Source: Stereum hirsutum FP-91666 SS1 (Eukaryota > Basidiomycota > Agaricomycetes > Russulales > Stereaceae). From it: a stretch of 64,000 bases of DNA. The translations under genes were made by a program, and so were the position numbers. The notes beneath the pieces were generated by a model. It was not told where the DNA came from. It saw nothing but the letters and a program-made list of their open reading frames with translations, and searched no databases. Shown in pieces: positions 24,660 through 34,745 of this stretch. The DNA lies in contig NW_006763132.1 of the NCBI RefSeq assembly GCF_000264905.1, forward strand, positions 1,424,514 through 1,488,513. The letters are read 5' to 3'. Position 1 is the stretch's first letter. Every line of letters begins with the position of its first letter.

Positions 24660-24860
24660 AGGGACTGCGAGGTTCATAAAGCCCGGGCTTTCGGGTCAGG
24701 CTTAGGCTCTGAACGATGTGAGCCTGAGCCCAAAGCCCATATGGTAAGTGAGTGTGAACAAAGTATGACGCAAGCCTGCAGGCATCACCAGAATGTCGGG
24801 CTGACAGTTTCTGCCACCCTCCGCCCGCTTTGGGCTTGCCATTTCCTTCGCTCATAGATG
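24660..24860. repeat. hAT-type GGGCTTGAGC subterminal repeat patch
   Basis: AAGCCCGGGCTTTCGGGTCAG, GAGCCTGAGCCCAAAGCCC and later GGGCTTGCC echo the GGGCTTGGGC words at both ends of the 9.6 kb hAT. This may be a piece of another family member or an expanded subterminal region. Ends and duplications were not found. Confidence 0.45.
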
Positions 24861-25056
24861 GCCTGGCCGAGACTTGTCACAGGCATTTTGGGTACTTTTA
24901 TTTCTAACAAATCAAAATGTTGCTTTCTGCGAAAAGTGAATATTTTTAAATGGCCTGAAGTCGGTCTCGGGGCTGGGGGGGTGGAGAAATCACATCATTC
25001 ATAGCTGTGGAGTGATGGTTATAGAAAATTACGTGAGGTAGATGAACAAGAACTCT

Positions 25057-25144
25057 TGGCCGAATGGTTATTTGTACGTTTGTGACTACCGTGCTGTCAA
25101 TGAGGTGGTTGGTTCAAACCCTGGCCATGCTCCTCGCGCTTTTT
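25057..25144 (+). other. tRNA-like sequence with A and B boxes (pseudo-tRNA or SINE)
   Basis: TGGCCGAATGG at 25057-25067 fits a pol III A box, and GGTTCAAACC at 25111-25120 fits a B box. A run of five T follows at about 25140. The spacing (about 44 nt) is that of a tRNA with a variable arm, but the acceptor and T stems do not pair well. It is therefore a decayed tRNA or a tRNA-derived SINE head rather than a working tRNA. Confidence 0.4.
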
Positions 25145-25264
25145 ATGTACTTTTGCCCTGAGTTTCTCTACCGAGAGCCTTCTCGTCCTTTGCGACATTG
25201 ATGTCCATGAAAGTTTTTGAATATGTATATATGTATTACTCTGTAGTACTACAGATTAAGCATG

Positions 25265-25552
25265 TGTCATGACCTTTCATCATTTCCATGCCTTTTCTAT
25301 TATTTCCTGGTGGGTGCCACAGTTGGGCCACACTTTTCCGAGTTTCTGTGCCACTGTGGCCTGGGTTTGGTTGTGTTTGGTTCTGGCTAGTATATAAACC
25401 TACCTACTTCCTGTTTTGTACTCTAGTCTTGAGATCGTCAATCTCCCCCCTATACAACCTTTTTCTCGCCCTTGGTGTGTGTTTCTGAGTGAGAGATCGC
25501 CTGCCAGCAACCCCTCTTCGTAGGATATGGTTGTTCTGGTGTGGTCGTGACA
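25265..25552 (+). mobile_element. Solo LTR 2 (288 bp), inverted relative to LTR 1
   Basis: It starts TGTCATGACC and ends GGTCGTGACA, with 5 bp duplications GCATG at 25260-25264 and 25553-25557. Nearly identical to the reverse complement of LTR 1. TAGTATATAAACC and the following TTGTACTCTAGTC mark the promoter and start of transcription. Each copy has its own duplication, so the two arrived independently. Confidence 0.9.
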
Positions 25553-26078
25553 GCATGAGGCTTGTGTAGAGAACTTAGCTACTCACGAGTCTTTTTAGAT
25601 AGCATTGCTGTGCATTATTCCCTTTCTATGAACATCCAGCCAACTGAGGTACTGGGCCACACGCCGGTCGAGCCGCAAATTCAATGCAAATCAAGCTTCC
25701 TCATGGTTGAATTTACAAAATCTCACGACACATATGTATATAACTAGCAGTATTAATGATTCATTCGTACTTATTGTCCTTACTTTGAGCTTGCGATTTG
25801 ATACAAGCTCTCGCAAACTTAGTTTGACTCTGTGCGCCACTCACGACTTCGCACAAACTTCGCGTCTCGTCCTGCTGACTGGCTCTGCGGCGCCATCAGC
25901 GAAGCCTGTTGCCTTTGTCTCGAGGTCGCCCTTCCTCTGGGCGAATACCTACATCACTCTTTGTTCACGCTGCCTAGCCAGCCCATATCTACAGCAGGCC
26001 AGGCTCGGGCCAGGCTTACTATACCCGGGCTGGGTATGGGCGGGCTTGGGCTTTTGAGCCCGGCCCAGCAGAACACTA

Positions 26079-26086
26079 GCGGCAGA
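26079..26086 (+). repeat. Right target-site duplication of the 9.6 kb hAT
   Basis: GCGGCAGA follows the right terminus and pairs with GCAGCAGA at 16439-16446 (7 of 8 identical). Confidence 0.8.
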
Positions 26087-26126
26087 CGTAGACAGATTAG
26101 GAGAATTCAGGCGACCGTGTAGTGGA

Positions 26127-26249
26127 CATTATAATGAGTGACGGTAGTGCCGTCAGGACACATTATAATGAGCAACGGCAATCCCGTCAGCGTTCCACAT
26201 TATAATGAGCGTTTGGGGCCTTTTCCATGCGGCCCTTCTCATTATAATG
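26127..26249 (+). repeat. Left terminal array of CATTATAATG palindromes (4 copies)
   Basis: The perfect 10 bp palindrome lies at 26127-26136, 26161-26170, 26198-26207 and 26240-26249. Between the first two, TGACGGTAGTGCCGTCA is itself a hairpin-forming inverted repeat. The first two spacers match the right array in opposite orientation. Such arrays could be transposase binding sites or foldback ends. Confidence 0.85.
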
Positions 26250-27169
26250 AGCTCGACCTGCCCCACCAGTATTTTAAACTCCGCCAAGGGAGGATCGCAC
26301 AATGAAATATTCATTCCCTCCCCATTCTTATTTACATTTGTTTACACTCGCTCTTTCCTCTGCGCGTGCCCCTTTTGGCACCAGCTGCCACGTGTCCTGG
26401 GTGCTGCCCACCGGCCTGGCTACCCACATTTTATGCTCACCCTCCTCACTGTGGATGGTCAATCTACCTCCACTTGTGTAATGTAGTTTAGTGGTAGTTA
26501 GTATATAATTTTATTATAGTCTTTTTCACCTTATTGTGCCAGAACGGGGTTGTTTCGCTGGAATGTGGCGGGGGCCACTCGGGCCACATCATCCCAGTTC
26601 TTGGTATTATTTGTTTTCAGTTGCAGCATCGTTTTGGAGCATATGTATGAGTAGAGCAGATATTATCTGATACTCCCATTCTGTTATTACCATATGCACA
26701 TCCTCTAGGCCATGAAAATAAGGTATACAATCCATGTGGCACTGCCCCTGTTATTGTGGCCCGATGAACAAATCTTATTTACGCCTTGCAGTTCTTTCTG
26801 CACCTATTGGTATAAATGTGAAATAATACTGTCGTATACATGGTTCATTTGAGGGACCATTATCTCCAGCATATCAGGGGAATATAGGGTGAGACCGATC
26901 GTGTGTCGGAATGAGATGGGCCACAACGGTGCCACATCATTCGACTTGTACGATTTCAGTCGAAGCCCAAGAACATATATACCGCGCTGGGCGTCAGTGT
27001 CGTTCTTTGCGGCTCTATTTTTTTTTTATCTTACACCTCAACACACTACTTGCTATTATGGGTGTCCTATGTATTGTACAGAAAGAGGGTAAGAGAGTAA
27101 AATACAAAAAGTAGAGGAAAACCCTGGAGATCTACACTACACAGTAAAGTCGAAGAGAAAAAAAAGCCC
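26250..27169. other. Left end of KDZ element, non-coding
   Basis: No gene is supported between the terminal array and the stop codon of the transposase. The short frames near 26205-26486 and 26889-27114 lack motifs. The region presumably holds the 3' end of the transposase transcript and subterminal DNA. Confidence 0.5.
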
Positions 27170-30100
27170 TCAATCTCCTGCCAAGTCTTCATCATCCTCA
27201 TCGTCATTGCCGCCATCGCCATCATCCTCATCGCCGTCGTCGTCATCCTCAACTAGCACCTGAAGATCCCGAAGATTTAGAAATACGGTCGCCGGCGGTG
27301 GTGGCACAGAGTCGCCACTTCCTTCGTCCTGGTTACTCTCCTGGAAACCAGAGTCTATGAGACTCTTTGCGCGGCTGCGAATAACGCCCCACCGCTCTGT
27401 TAGGTTCCGGGCCATCCGATCTTCCAGGTCTGCATGCTCGAGAGCATACACCGACAGACCGTCAGCGAGCTCCGGTGCCACTTCCTTGCGAGCTCCAGCT
27501 TGACGCTCCCACCAGCCTTTTCGCCATCTACAGTACTCGATGGTCCGCCGCATCTCCTCGAAGACCAACTGGACCTCCTCGGTCCAACGGGATGCCCGAG
27601 CTTTTGCTTTCGCCCACTCGATTCGTAATGCTGGCGACTTGTCAATAGCAACCATAAACGGAATAAAAAAGAGACATACCATCATTGAATCCCGGATCGG
27701 AGCCATCCTCCTGGATGCTAACCGTTGTCCATATCCACGACATCTTTATCTGCTTCTCTGAGACCTCTTTCAACGTCCGGGTGGTGGCGAGGGTGGCGTT
27801 CCCAGCCGCAGCCTTTTGGCGGGCAAACTCCACGGATGCCTTGTCCGCCTCCTTCAACACCGCATCGCTCAGACCCCTAACATCCTCGTCCTTCAACTCC
27901 CGAAGCTTCGCGCCCATCCCGTTCTCCATCCACCTCTGCTCACCGAGAAGGGACATCACGGCTGTTCTTGCACGCCGGTAGCGGAGCTTGACTAGATGGA
28001 GGCGGCCCTCTACACGCGTGAGAATTTCCTGGGCCCGTGTATTCGTTCTTTGGCCAGTGATGTTGGAGATCTTGTAGCGGCTCATGAAAGTCCGGGTTCG
28101 AAGCTGATTTCGAAGACTCTCCAGTGCGTCGAAGGCTTCAGCCTCACGGAGTTGCTGTTCGGCTTCGATTAGGTAGCTGGAGCATGTCGCTGCTCGGACA
28201 TTGGGAGGAAGACTCGAAGGTAGATGGAGGGGGGTGGTTTCGGCGTCGGATCGGCGGCCTTTGAATGCCTGCTCGGTCATGTCGAGCTTCAATCGAAGGT
28301 CGGGCATGAGATGGGTTTGCAGATCCCGAAGACGCTGGATTCGGCGGTGGAGTGAGCTTCGGCGATCCTCGAGATCTGCGCGCTGCAAATGCGTCGCATG
28401 CCTTGCTTTCTTCAGGTCAGCCTGGAGCTGTGCTCTGGATTACGGTGATTAGTCAAAGCCCATTGAGAAATAAGACAACACGACTAGGACTTACTGCTGG
28501 ACCTCTATATCCATCCCAAGGACAATAAACGCGCATTCGCCCGAGTCATCTCTCCCCCGTATAGACGCAACGCCGCGTTCCTGCTCCTTCTGAGTGAGGC
28601 GAAGACGGACTTCTCCTATGGTAAGCTCTATATAAGAAGACATAAGCAAACGGTGAGAGGACAATACAAACAAAATAAATGGCCTACCTTGACGAGGGGC
28701 CACAAACGGGCAGCCCACCGACTTGTCCTCACCTTCCTCCCAGTCCTCATACATCTTGACCCACGATGCAAAGACCGCCGGGGACTCCTTCCTTAGATTA
28801 TCTTCGAATCCTCGTAAAGCCGCTCGATGGTCTAAGCAGGCAGGTATGGCGACGACCAACTTCTTGAGCAAGCTCGAGCCTGCGAGAAAAACAAGACAAT
28901 TAAGCCACTGACCGGGTCGAGGATAGCGAAAGATTAAACTTACCGAGTTTGATTGTCTTTGTCCAATTTGCATACCCACAGAAGTCGTCGAGGGTATCGC
29001 GCCGGTGCCCAGGCCTCATCTCCTTGGTACTAAACGCCGCACCGTTGAGAATCGCCCATATCCTCTCAATGGCCTCGAATTCCGTCAGAGCGAGCCAGCG
29101 AGAGAAACGCGGAGAAAAAAGCGGTTTGCATTTCTCGATGTGGGCTTCCAGATGGAACGCGGGGACGACGAAGAGGATGTTGATGATGGAGTCGGCCATT
29201 TGCAGGTGGTCGGGCATCTCCGCCATCCGTTCCCAGAAATTAATACTCCACTGGCAGCCTATGTCGTAGGAGGAGACGAGGGCAAGGAGCATGATACCGA
29301 TGATGCTGGCGAGGAAGATGTAGTCCATGTTCGCATACCTAAAATACCGGAAGCATCAGCCAACAGCCACGACGGATAAACTGCGACGTGCGTACCTCTC
29401 ACCCTTCTGTAAGTCCCCGATCCCGTTCGGTCTTATACACTCGTGCCTTCCACAGCAGACGCCGCCAACGCCGGTATTTGCGAGAGACTTTGCGCCCTTG
29501 TTGTTGGCCTTCGATATGGCGTTGAATGGGACACAATTACTGAGCTAAACGTGTATAAGACACAGCGATCAGCGACACAATATTAAAAGGGACGTACCAG
29601 ATCGTCCTCCTTATCCTTCCTTGTATCGAGGTATGCCTTGTACGCTTTCTCCTCCACGAAGTAGGCAAGGCCGTTGGTGAGGGATATGTCGGCGACAGAT
29701 GTTCTGCGAAGCCTTCCCTTGAGGCGGAAGTTCGCGTCTTGGGCTAGAAGGAGCCGATAGAGCCAACTAGAAAGCACAGATCAATACATGGGCGATCGAG
29801 TCCGAAAATCAGGAGAGCTTACGCCTCTTCCTTTGGTGCATATTCGAAGGCCTTTGGAATATTGACTTCCGGGATGGGGCAAGCCCGACAATCCACCGCT
29901 AAAGAGCCCTGCTTTGTGCCCTTGACACCGCTGGGATCTAAACCTCGACCGCCTCTCTTCAGGAGCAAGAGATTCCGCCATTCTTGTTCCATGATCATGA
30001 AGGAAGGCAGTCGGTCCTACGGGTATACAAGATAAGCGCAACGTTGCATCGCCGACGGGGAAAACACATACCGGAAGAGGCTCAATGCCATACCCATCTG

Positions 30101-31110
30101 TAAGTCGAACGAGCCCGTGGTAGAAGTCGTACGCGGTAATCTTGCCCTGGAGATTCATGGTTTGAAACAGCCGAAGAAGCTCGAATGTCGCACACGTCTG
30201 GGGGTTGAGCGGTGTGGCGGGATACCATCGATATCGCGCGAGCTGACGCCAATGATCGACCTTCTGGTAGCAGCCGCAGAAGTCGACCGCGACCTGGTGA
30301 ATTCCGTTGATGTGGAGGACTATGAAGTCCTTGTTACCGGGGTGAGGGCATGCACACGGTTCGCCAGGTTTGTGACCGAGCTGTATCCGTAAGCCCAGCT
30401 TTGCGAGACGAACCCTGCGAAAGAATTGGCCGGTCCATTCCTTCGGAAGAAAGGGAGGTTCGATAAGACGAATTAAGACGAATTAATAAGACGTACCTCG
30501 ACGATATGCAGGGGAAGCAACAAATGTGCGTTCACTATACAGCCGCCGCACAACATATCCCCACCGCTGCAATCCTTACACCGATACAAGGTACCGACCT
30601 TCTGGCAGCGACTGCAATACGTCTGCCCGCACGAAAAGCCCCGGCCTTCGGAACGCATCAACTCGTCGAGGTATTCTGAGCGGAAGCCAAGCCATGTGTG
30701 TAAGGGAGCATCCTACAGAAGAGAATAAAAAGGGTGGGGGTCGTAAGCCGACAAGTTCGCCGTAGAAATCAGAGGGTATGACGCACCGAGTTTAAGTAAC
30801 GCTTCGTGCGCTGCGTGGTCTTCAAAATCAGACCAGGGATCTCAGGAGGTTTCGGTGCCGAGAGTGAGATCTCTTCCGGATCGAAGGGAAGGTCTGGGGG
30901 CGAAGAGACAGTTGGATCGTCCTGGTTGGGGGTCATGTCGAATACCGAATCGCTGGGAGGCATGTCGGCGGGTATGAGGTCTCTCCGAGACCGTAGTCGA
31001 CGAGTTCGGCCATCGCTCGAGGTCTGGAGCAGCTCGACATCGGTCGTGGAAGTCAGAGTGCGGTATTGCTCTTCAGGGTCGAGGAGATCAGCCCGTCTTT
31101 TGGGTGGCAT
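27170..31110 (-). CDS. KDZ-superfamily transposase with CxC2-type cysteine cluster
   Basis: Eleven exons read by eye: 31110-30787, 30712-30497, 30440-30072, 30017-29823, 29766-29598, 29544-29396, 29338-28944, 28879-28688, 28627-28495, 28434-27680, 27630-27170, about 1,100 residues. After a basic N-terminus (MPPKRR) comes the cysteine cluster CSRCQKVGTLYRCKDC..LCGGC..H (residues about 150-180), then VLHINGIHQVAVDFCGC and WYPATPLNPQTCATF. The RNase H-like core has NGIGDLQKGERYANMDYIF, SYDIGCQW (near residue 498), VPAFHLEAHIEKC and STKEMRPGHRRDTLDD. The C-terminus has the family's coiled LRNQLRTR..KYR.AR and EWAKAKARASRW blocks and an acidic tail. A cut-and-paste transposase is inferred. Exon 4 (DRLPSF..MEQEWRNLL) changes frame by one base near 30000, so the protein may be broken unless spliced differently. 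Confidence 0.93.
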
Positions 31111-31345
31111 AGGCAAAGAAGGACACTGTGCCACAACGAATAGGGCGAGGGAACAGCGTGGGATATCAATAAACACGAGCACGTGCGTTTCCTCGTCTCT
31201 AGCTTTTCACGCAAAAGGTGGACATCGACGAGCAGTCTGGCAGTCTACGGACATCAAGAACTCGATGAATATGATGAAATTGGGGGATGTAAACATAGCA
31301 AGAAACAAAACAAGAGAAAACATATCAAGAACACGGTAAAAGCTA
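31111..31345. promoter_or_regulatory. Short spacer between TET/JBP stop and transposase start
   Basis: Both genes lie on the minus strand, with the dioxygenase upstream. The 235 bp between its stop (31346) and the transposase ATG (31110) must hold the transposase promoter. It contains CACGTG near 31180 and no ACGCGT. No TATA box is obvious. Confidence 0.4.
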
Positions 31346-33435
31346 CTACGAAATGCTATCAAAGTCCGACCCCCGTTCTTCGTCGTCCGAATCCTCGCTA
31401 CCCCCAAAACATGCTCGATAATCGTCCGCGAGATCCTCCAAGACAGAATATTTACCAAGTGCCTCCATCCACCGCTGCCCATGCCGTCCATATGCCTCCC
31501 TATGCTGATCGTCGGTCAGCACCCACTCCGGAACGAAGCCGTGGTGCACCCAACGGAAGATACCCCCAGCGCAATACATCGTGAACGAGTAGCGATGCTC
31601 CGTGGGGCCGACCGGTGTGTTTCCATGGCGTATGGTACTCGAGGGAAGCAGAATGACGGAGCCGGGAGGGAATTGGATGATGAGACCGAATTCAAGAAGT
31701 ATAAGGTGGCCGCCGACCTTCGGATCGTAGTCTCCGAGGGCCCAAACCGCGCACCAGCCGTGAGGGACGTTGGCGGAGTCACAATGACCTCGACAACAAC
31801 ATTGGGGACCTAGATTAAATGTACAAGCGGGCCACACAGCGTTTTTGAAAGGGCGTCGACAGCTGGGATCATGCGAATAGAGGGCCTCCGTCTCCTCTGC
31901 GTATTGTTTGTATAGCTTTGGGGCATAGGTCATAAAGGCGGCTGGATTGAAGCGGTATGAGCATACAAAGAGGGGACTGGGCGAAGGATAGAACACTTAC
32001 AATTTGCGAAGCCAGCCATTCGCCTGATAGGCTTGCTTCTCAGGAGGCGGCCCACCAGAGGGACCTGACAGACCTTCTCCGGCTTGAGGTTTCCTGGCTC
32101 CTGCAATAGCCGAGGCGTCAGCAAAGTCGGAAAGAAAGGATCGGGACGGATAAGAACCTGCTGACCCCCGCCATAAGATACACCGGCCGTCAGTGAAACA
32201 AAGTCACCACGTCGAGCATCGTGCTGTTTCTCGGTCCATGCATCCATGGCGTCACCATCGAGGCGCGTCTGCTCGAGGAGAGCAGTTGCGGGCTCGAGCA
32301 CGTCACGGTGCCAGTTCGGGTCATCAGGATGACCTCCGAGGACCCCAAGCAACCTCCTGTGTGGGTCGATGATCGCGTGGGGCGTACTACAAATATACGA
32401 ATGAGTGAACAAGAGAGAGACAGCAAGGATCCAAGGTACTTACACGCCATCCCATTCCTCGAGTCTGCATCCCATAGCCAATGCACCCTCCACCGTGTAA
32501 TCGTCCGTCCCATGCTCCCTATCGACCGGTCGGTTCTTCCCAACATACGCACCCTCGGCTGCCGATGCCGTCTCCATCTCCACGTTGGTCTTGATGGTGA
32601 TCGGCGCCCCCCACTTCTCCATGGCATGCTTGGGAAGCCGATACTCAGAGGGCCAAGGCCCCGACTCGTCATCTTCCTCTGCTGCCTCTGTCTTCTGCCT
32701 CCTCACCTCCGCCCTCTTCGCCTTCTTCTTCTGCCGCTGGGTTTCGCTCTTCCTCCTCTTCGGCAGCCTACCCTCCGCCTTCTTCTTCTCCTTCTTCGCT
32801 TTGTTCCTCTCTCTCTCCTTCATCAGCTTCGTTGTCGACCACCCCTGCCTCCTCCTCTTACTGGTACCGGCTTGAGGGACCGACTCGACACCGGAAGTAG
32901 ATCCGGCATCACTATCAGATTCCCATCCAGAGAGGTCGGAGAGGTCGGAGAGACATAGATCGGGGCAGGGACACGACAAACGGTACGTGGATTTATGGGA
33001 TCGCCATCCAGGCTGAGTGGGTGTGGGTGTGGCGTCCACGGCTGGAGAATCGAGGGAGACGGCGTTGGTCGCGGGGGCGTCAACGGAGCCGGAGACGGAG
33101 TTAGTCGAAGGGGCGTCGACAGAGCTGGAGCCGACGCGAGCAGTATTGATGGCGTTGGCCTCCACGGAAGCGGCAGCGAGAGAGTGAGAGTGAATGGAAG
33201 TGGTGTCGACGGATGGAGGGTTCATGGCGGTGGGGCCGAGTGGGCTAGCTTTGACAAGGGTAGGGCGGCTCATCGTGGTAGAGTGTGAACGGGCCAGGCT
33301 CCTTTCCTTCTCGTCTTCGTCCCAGTGCGCTTGGGCTGCGTCCCACGCACTGGCCATGAGGTCTTCGTAATCAACATTCACCTGCAACGGGACGTACGCG
33401 CTGAACTCGCGGCCGTTACGGGTCTTGCCAGACAT
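31346..33435 (-). CDS. TET/JBP family 2-oxoglutarate/Fe(II) DNA dioxygenase
   Basis: Four exons (33435-32444, 32386-32158, 32100-32001, 31941-31346) give about 639 residues. Residues 1-330 are low complexity, with a Lys/Arg-rich tract (KERERNKAKKEKKKAEGR) likely to bind DNA or target the nucleus. The catalytic part follows: WDGVTPHAIIDPHRRLLGVL, then SYGGGQQ.EPGNL, then RRMAGFANSAFMTYAPKLY. The double-stranded beta-helix has the iron-binding H-x-D (GHCDSANVPHGWC, near residue 494), PPGSVILLPSSTIRHGN with the distal His, and HRYSFTMYCAGGIFRW with the 2-oxoglutarate Arg. Family members oxidise 5-methylcytosine or thymine in DNA; the substrate here is inferred. TET/JBP genes carried by KDZ transposons are established in Agaricomycetes, and adjacency to the transposase fits that. 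The frame is intact. Confidence 0.93.
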
Positions 33436-34000
33436 CGTTCTCGTGGCTGATCCAAGCGTGTTGGAGACAAAGGTGATCAGTACATGCATCTTCGAGGGAA
33501 ATAAAAGATCAAAAGAGACAGGAATGGAACTTGACGCGTCAAAAAACGCGTCAAAAACACGTAAGACGCGTAATTTAACCGTTGAAGAGATGCCCCGGTC
33601 AACCCAACGCTACCGTGCAACACAAAGCAACTTACTACGCGCGATGCTAAAGCTCCTGTCGGGCCTACTGCTTCTGCGGTTCAGAAAGGAATGTGGACGA
33701 CGCGCGTTTGGCGTGGGGCATGTCTGTGAGTACGTAGAGACGCACCACCGGTCGCAATACGGAGACGATAGAACGAAAATGGATCGCAAATAAATTGGCT
33801 CACTTTTGGGAGAATAAACTTGAGGGCGTCCGTATTGCTGTGGGTGTTGCACGAGAGATGGGGGTCAAGGGGAAATTTGCGGGACAAGTTTATATAACCC
33901 TAAATCTGGACCCACGGCTTGGCTAGGTCACCGCGATCGCGCCAACGACAGGGTCAGCCCGAGGGTAAGTTGCACAACAGCATACGCTGTCCATGGATTG
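33436..34000. other. Upstream region of TET/JBP gene
   Basis: This is the promoter side of the minus-strand dioxygenase gene. It holds the ACGCGT triplet listed separately. Short frames at 33425-33887 have no motif. A GTTTATATAA box near 33890 reads on the plus strand but no gene follows closely. Confidence 0.4.
33534..33571. promoter_or_regulatory. Three ACGCGT boxes (MCB-like) upstream of TET/JBP
   Basis: ACGCGT occurs at 33534-33539, 33546-33551 and 33566-33571, about 100-136 bp upstream of the dioxygenase ATG. ACGCGT is the MluI cell-cycle box recognised by the fungal MBF (Mbp1/Swi6) complex at G1/S. Three copies in 38 bp is far above chance. Binding here is inferred from sequence only. 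Confidence 0.65.
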
Positions 34001-34311
34001 ATCTGCTATGCAAAAAAACACAAAGATCAGTCCACGGCACGGCGAGTTCTTACTGCACGTTCAGCATCGTGGTGTATTGCTCTGTACCAAGTTTGAATAC
34101 GGTTGGTGTGTGTGGCGTGTGGTGGCGCTAATCGTGCATGTAAGTACTTTACACTTTCAGAGACACCTGCAGTACGACCGTACGATTCAAATATGAAGTC
34201 CAAGCACATACCATAAAGTTCAGTCATTAAAGCTTCAAGGTTCATCTCGACATATCGCCATTGAGACTCTTGGCAACATGTACTTACTCGAAGCCGCGTC
34301 GGTGCCACAGC
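34001..34311 (-). other. Possible exons, unresolved
   Basis: On the minus strand, SQWRYVEMNLEALMTELYG is bounded by an AG acceptor and GTATGTGC, followed after a possible intron by VSESVKYLHARLAPPH. These may be 3' exons of the gene at 34312-34740 or of a separate short gene. Phase could not be reconciled. Confidence 0.3.
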
Positions 34312-34745
34312 TCAATATTTGTGTCTCCGATCCAGGTGTGTTTGGAGTACTACAGTTGATTCCGAGCCCGTGAAGCTAGGATAGATCGTTATATACATAG
34401 TACCGTCACCCAAAAAGTCCTCAAAAAAATATAGAGGTCGATTGTAGAGCCCATCCTTTTGTAATCGAGCAAAACTCGAGTTCTGGATTCTGCAAACCGT
34501 GCAACTCGCGTCAGTTCGAAGGACGCCTGCGTTCTTCCAAGATGCTTTTCGACCTTCCCAACGAGGATACATATTTGGGCTACTCAAAAACTGTGCATAT
34601 GTCATGGGGAGTCAGAGTGTAAGTATCCAGTCAATAGACCTACATAATTAGACTCTGTCTTACATTCTGAACAAGCAGTTTCCGTCGAAAGAGAGTTGTG
34701 TTTGCACCGTTACTGCCACTCAGTATCACGAAGCTCAGTTAATTC
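34312..34745 (-). CDS. Unknown gene in KDZ element, part of a spliced gene
   Basis: A minus-strand piece reading ILSGSNGANTTLFRRKLLVQ ends at a GTAAGAC donor near 34676. It joins in phase, at a CACAG acceptor near 34594, to FLSSPNMYPRWEGRKASWKN, CTVCRIQNSSFARLQ and NRPLYFFEDFLGDG. The frame then runs to a TGA at 34312. The two halves are both protein-like and keep phase, which supports a real gene, but I see no 5' end and do not recognise the family. Antisense frames here (for example NEDTYLGYSKTVHMSW on the plus strand, 34543-34618) are also open, so the strand is not certain. Confidence 0.4.

Larger units (their letters stand above)
16447..26078 (-). mobile_element. 9.6 kb hAT transposon with nested insertions
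   Basis: The left end reads TAGTGTATGTCGGGCTCGGG. The right end, reverse complemented, reads TAGTGTTCTGCTGGGCCGGG. Both continue into CCGGGCTCAAA(A)GCCC, and 8 bp duplications with one mismatch flank them. Subterminal GGGCTTGGGC/GCCCAAGCC repeats lie at 16455-16585 and 25980-26075; another such patch at about 24680-24850 is internal. The element carries one transposase gene on the minus strand. It has been hit by a MITE, a non-autonomous hAT, two solo LTRs and an LTR-like fragment. It ends about 30 bp short of the KDZ element boundary. Confidence 0.85.

Noticed and set aside
24252..25552. One 1.3 kb transposon with 288 bp terminal inverted repeats
   Set aside because: Each arm has its own 5 bp duplication (AGAAT and GCATG) and LTR-type TG..CA ends, so they are two solo LTRs.
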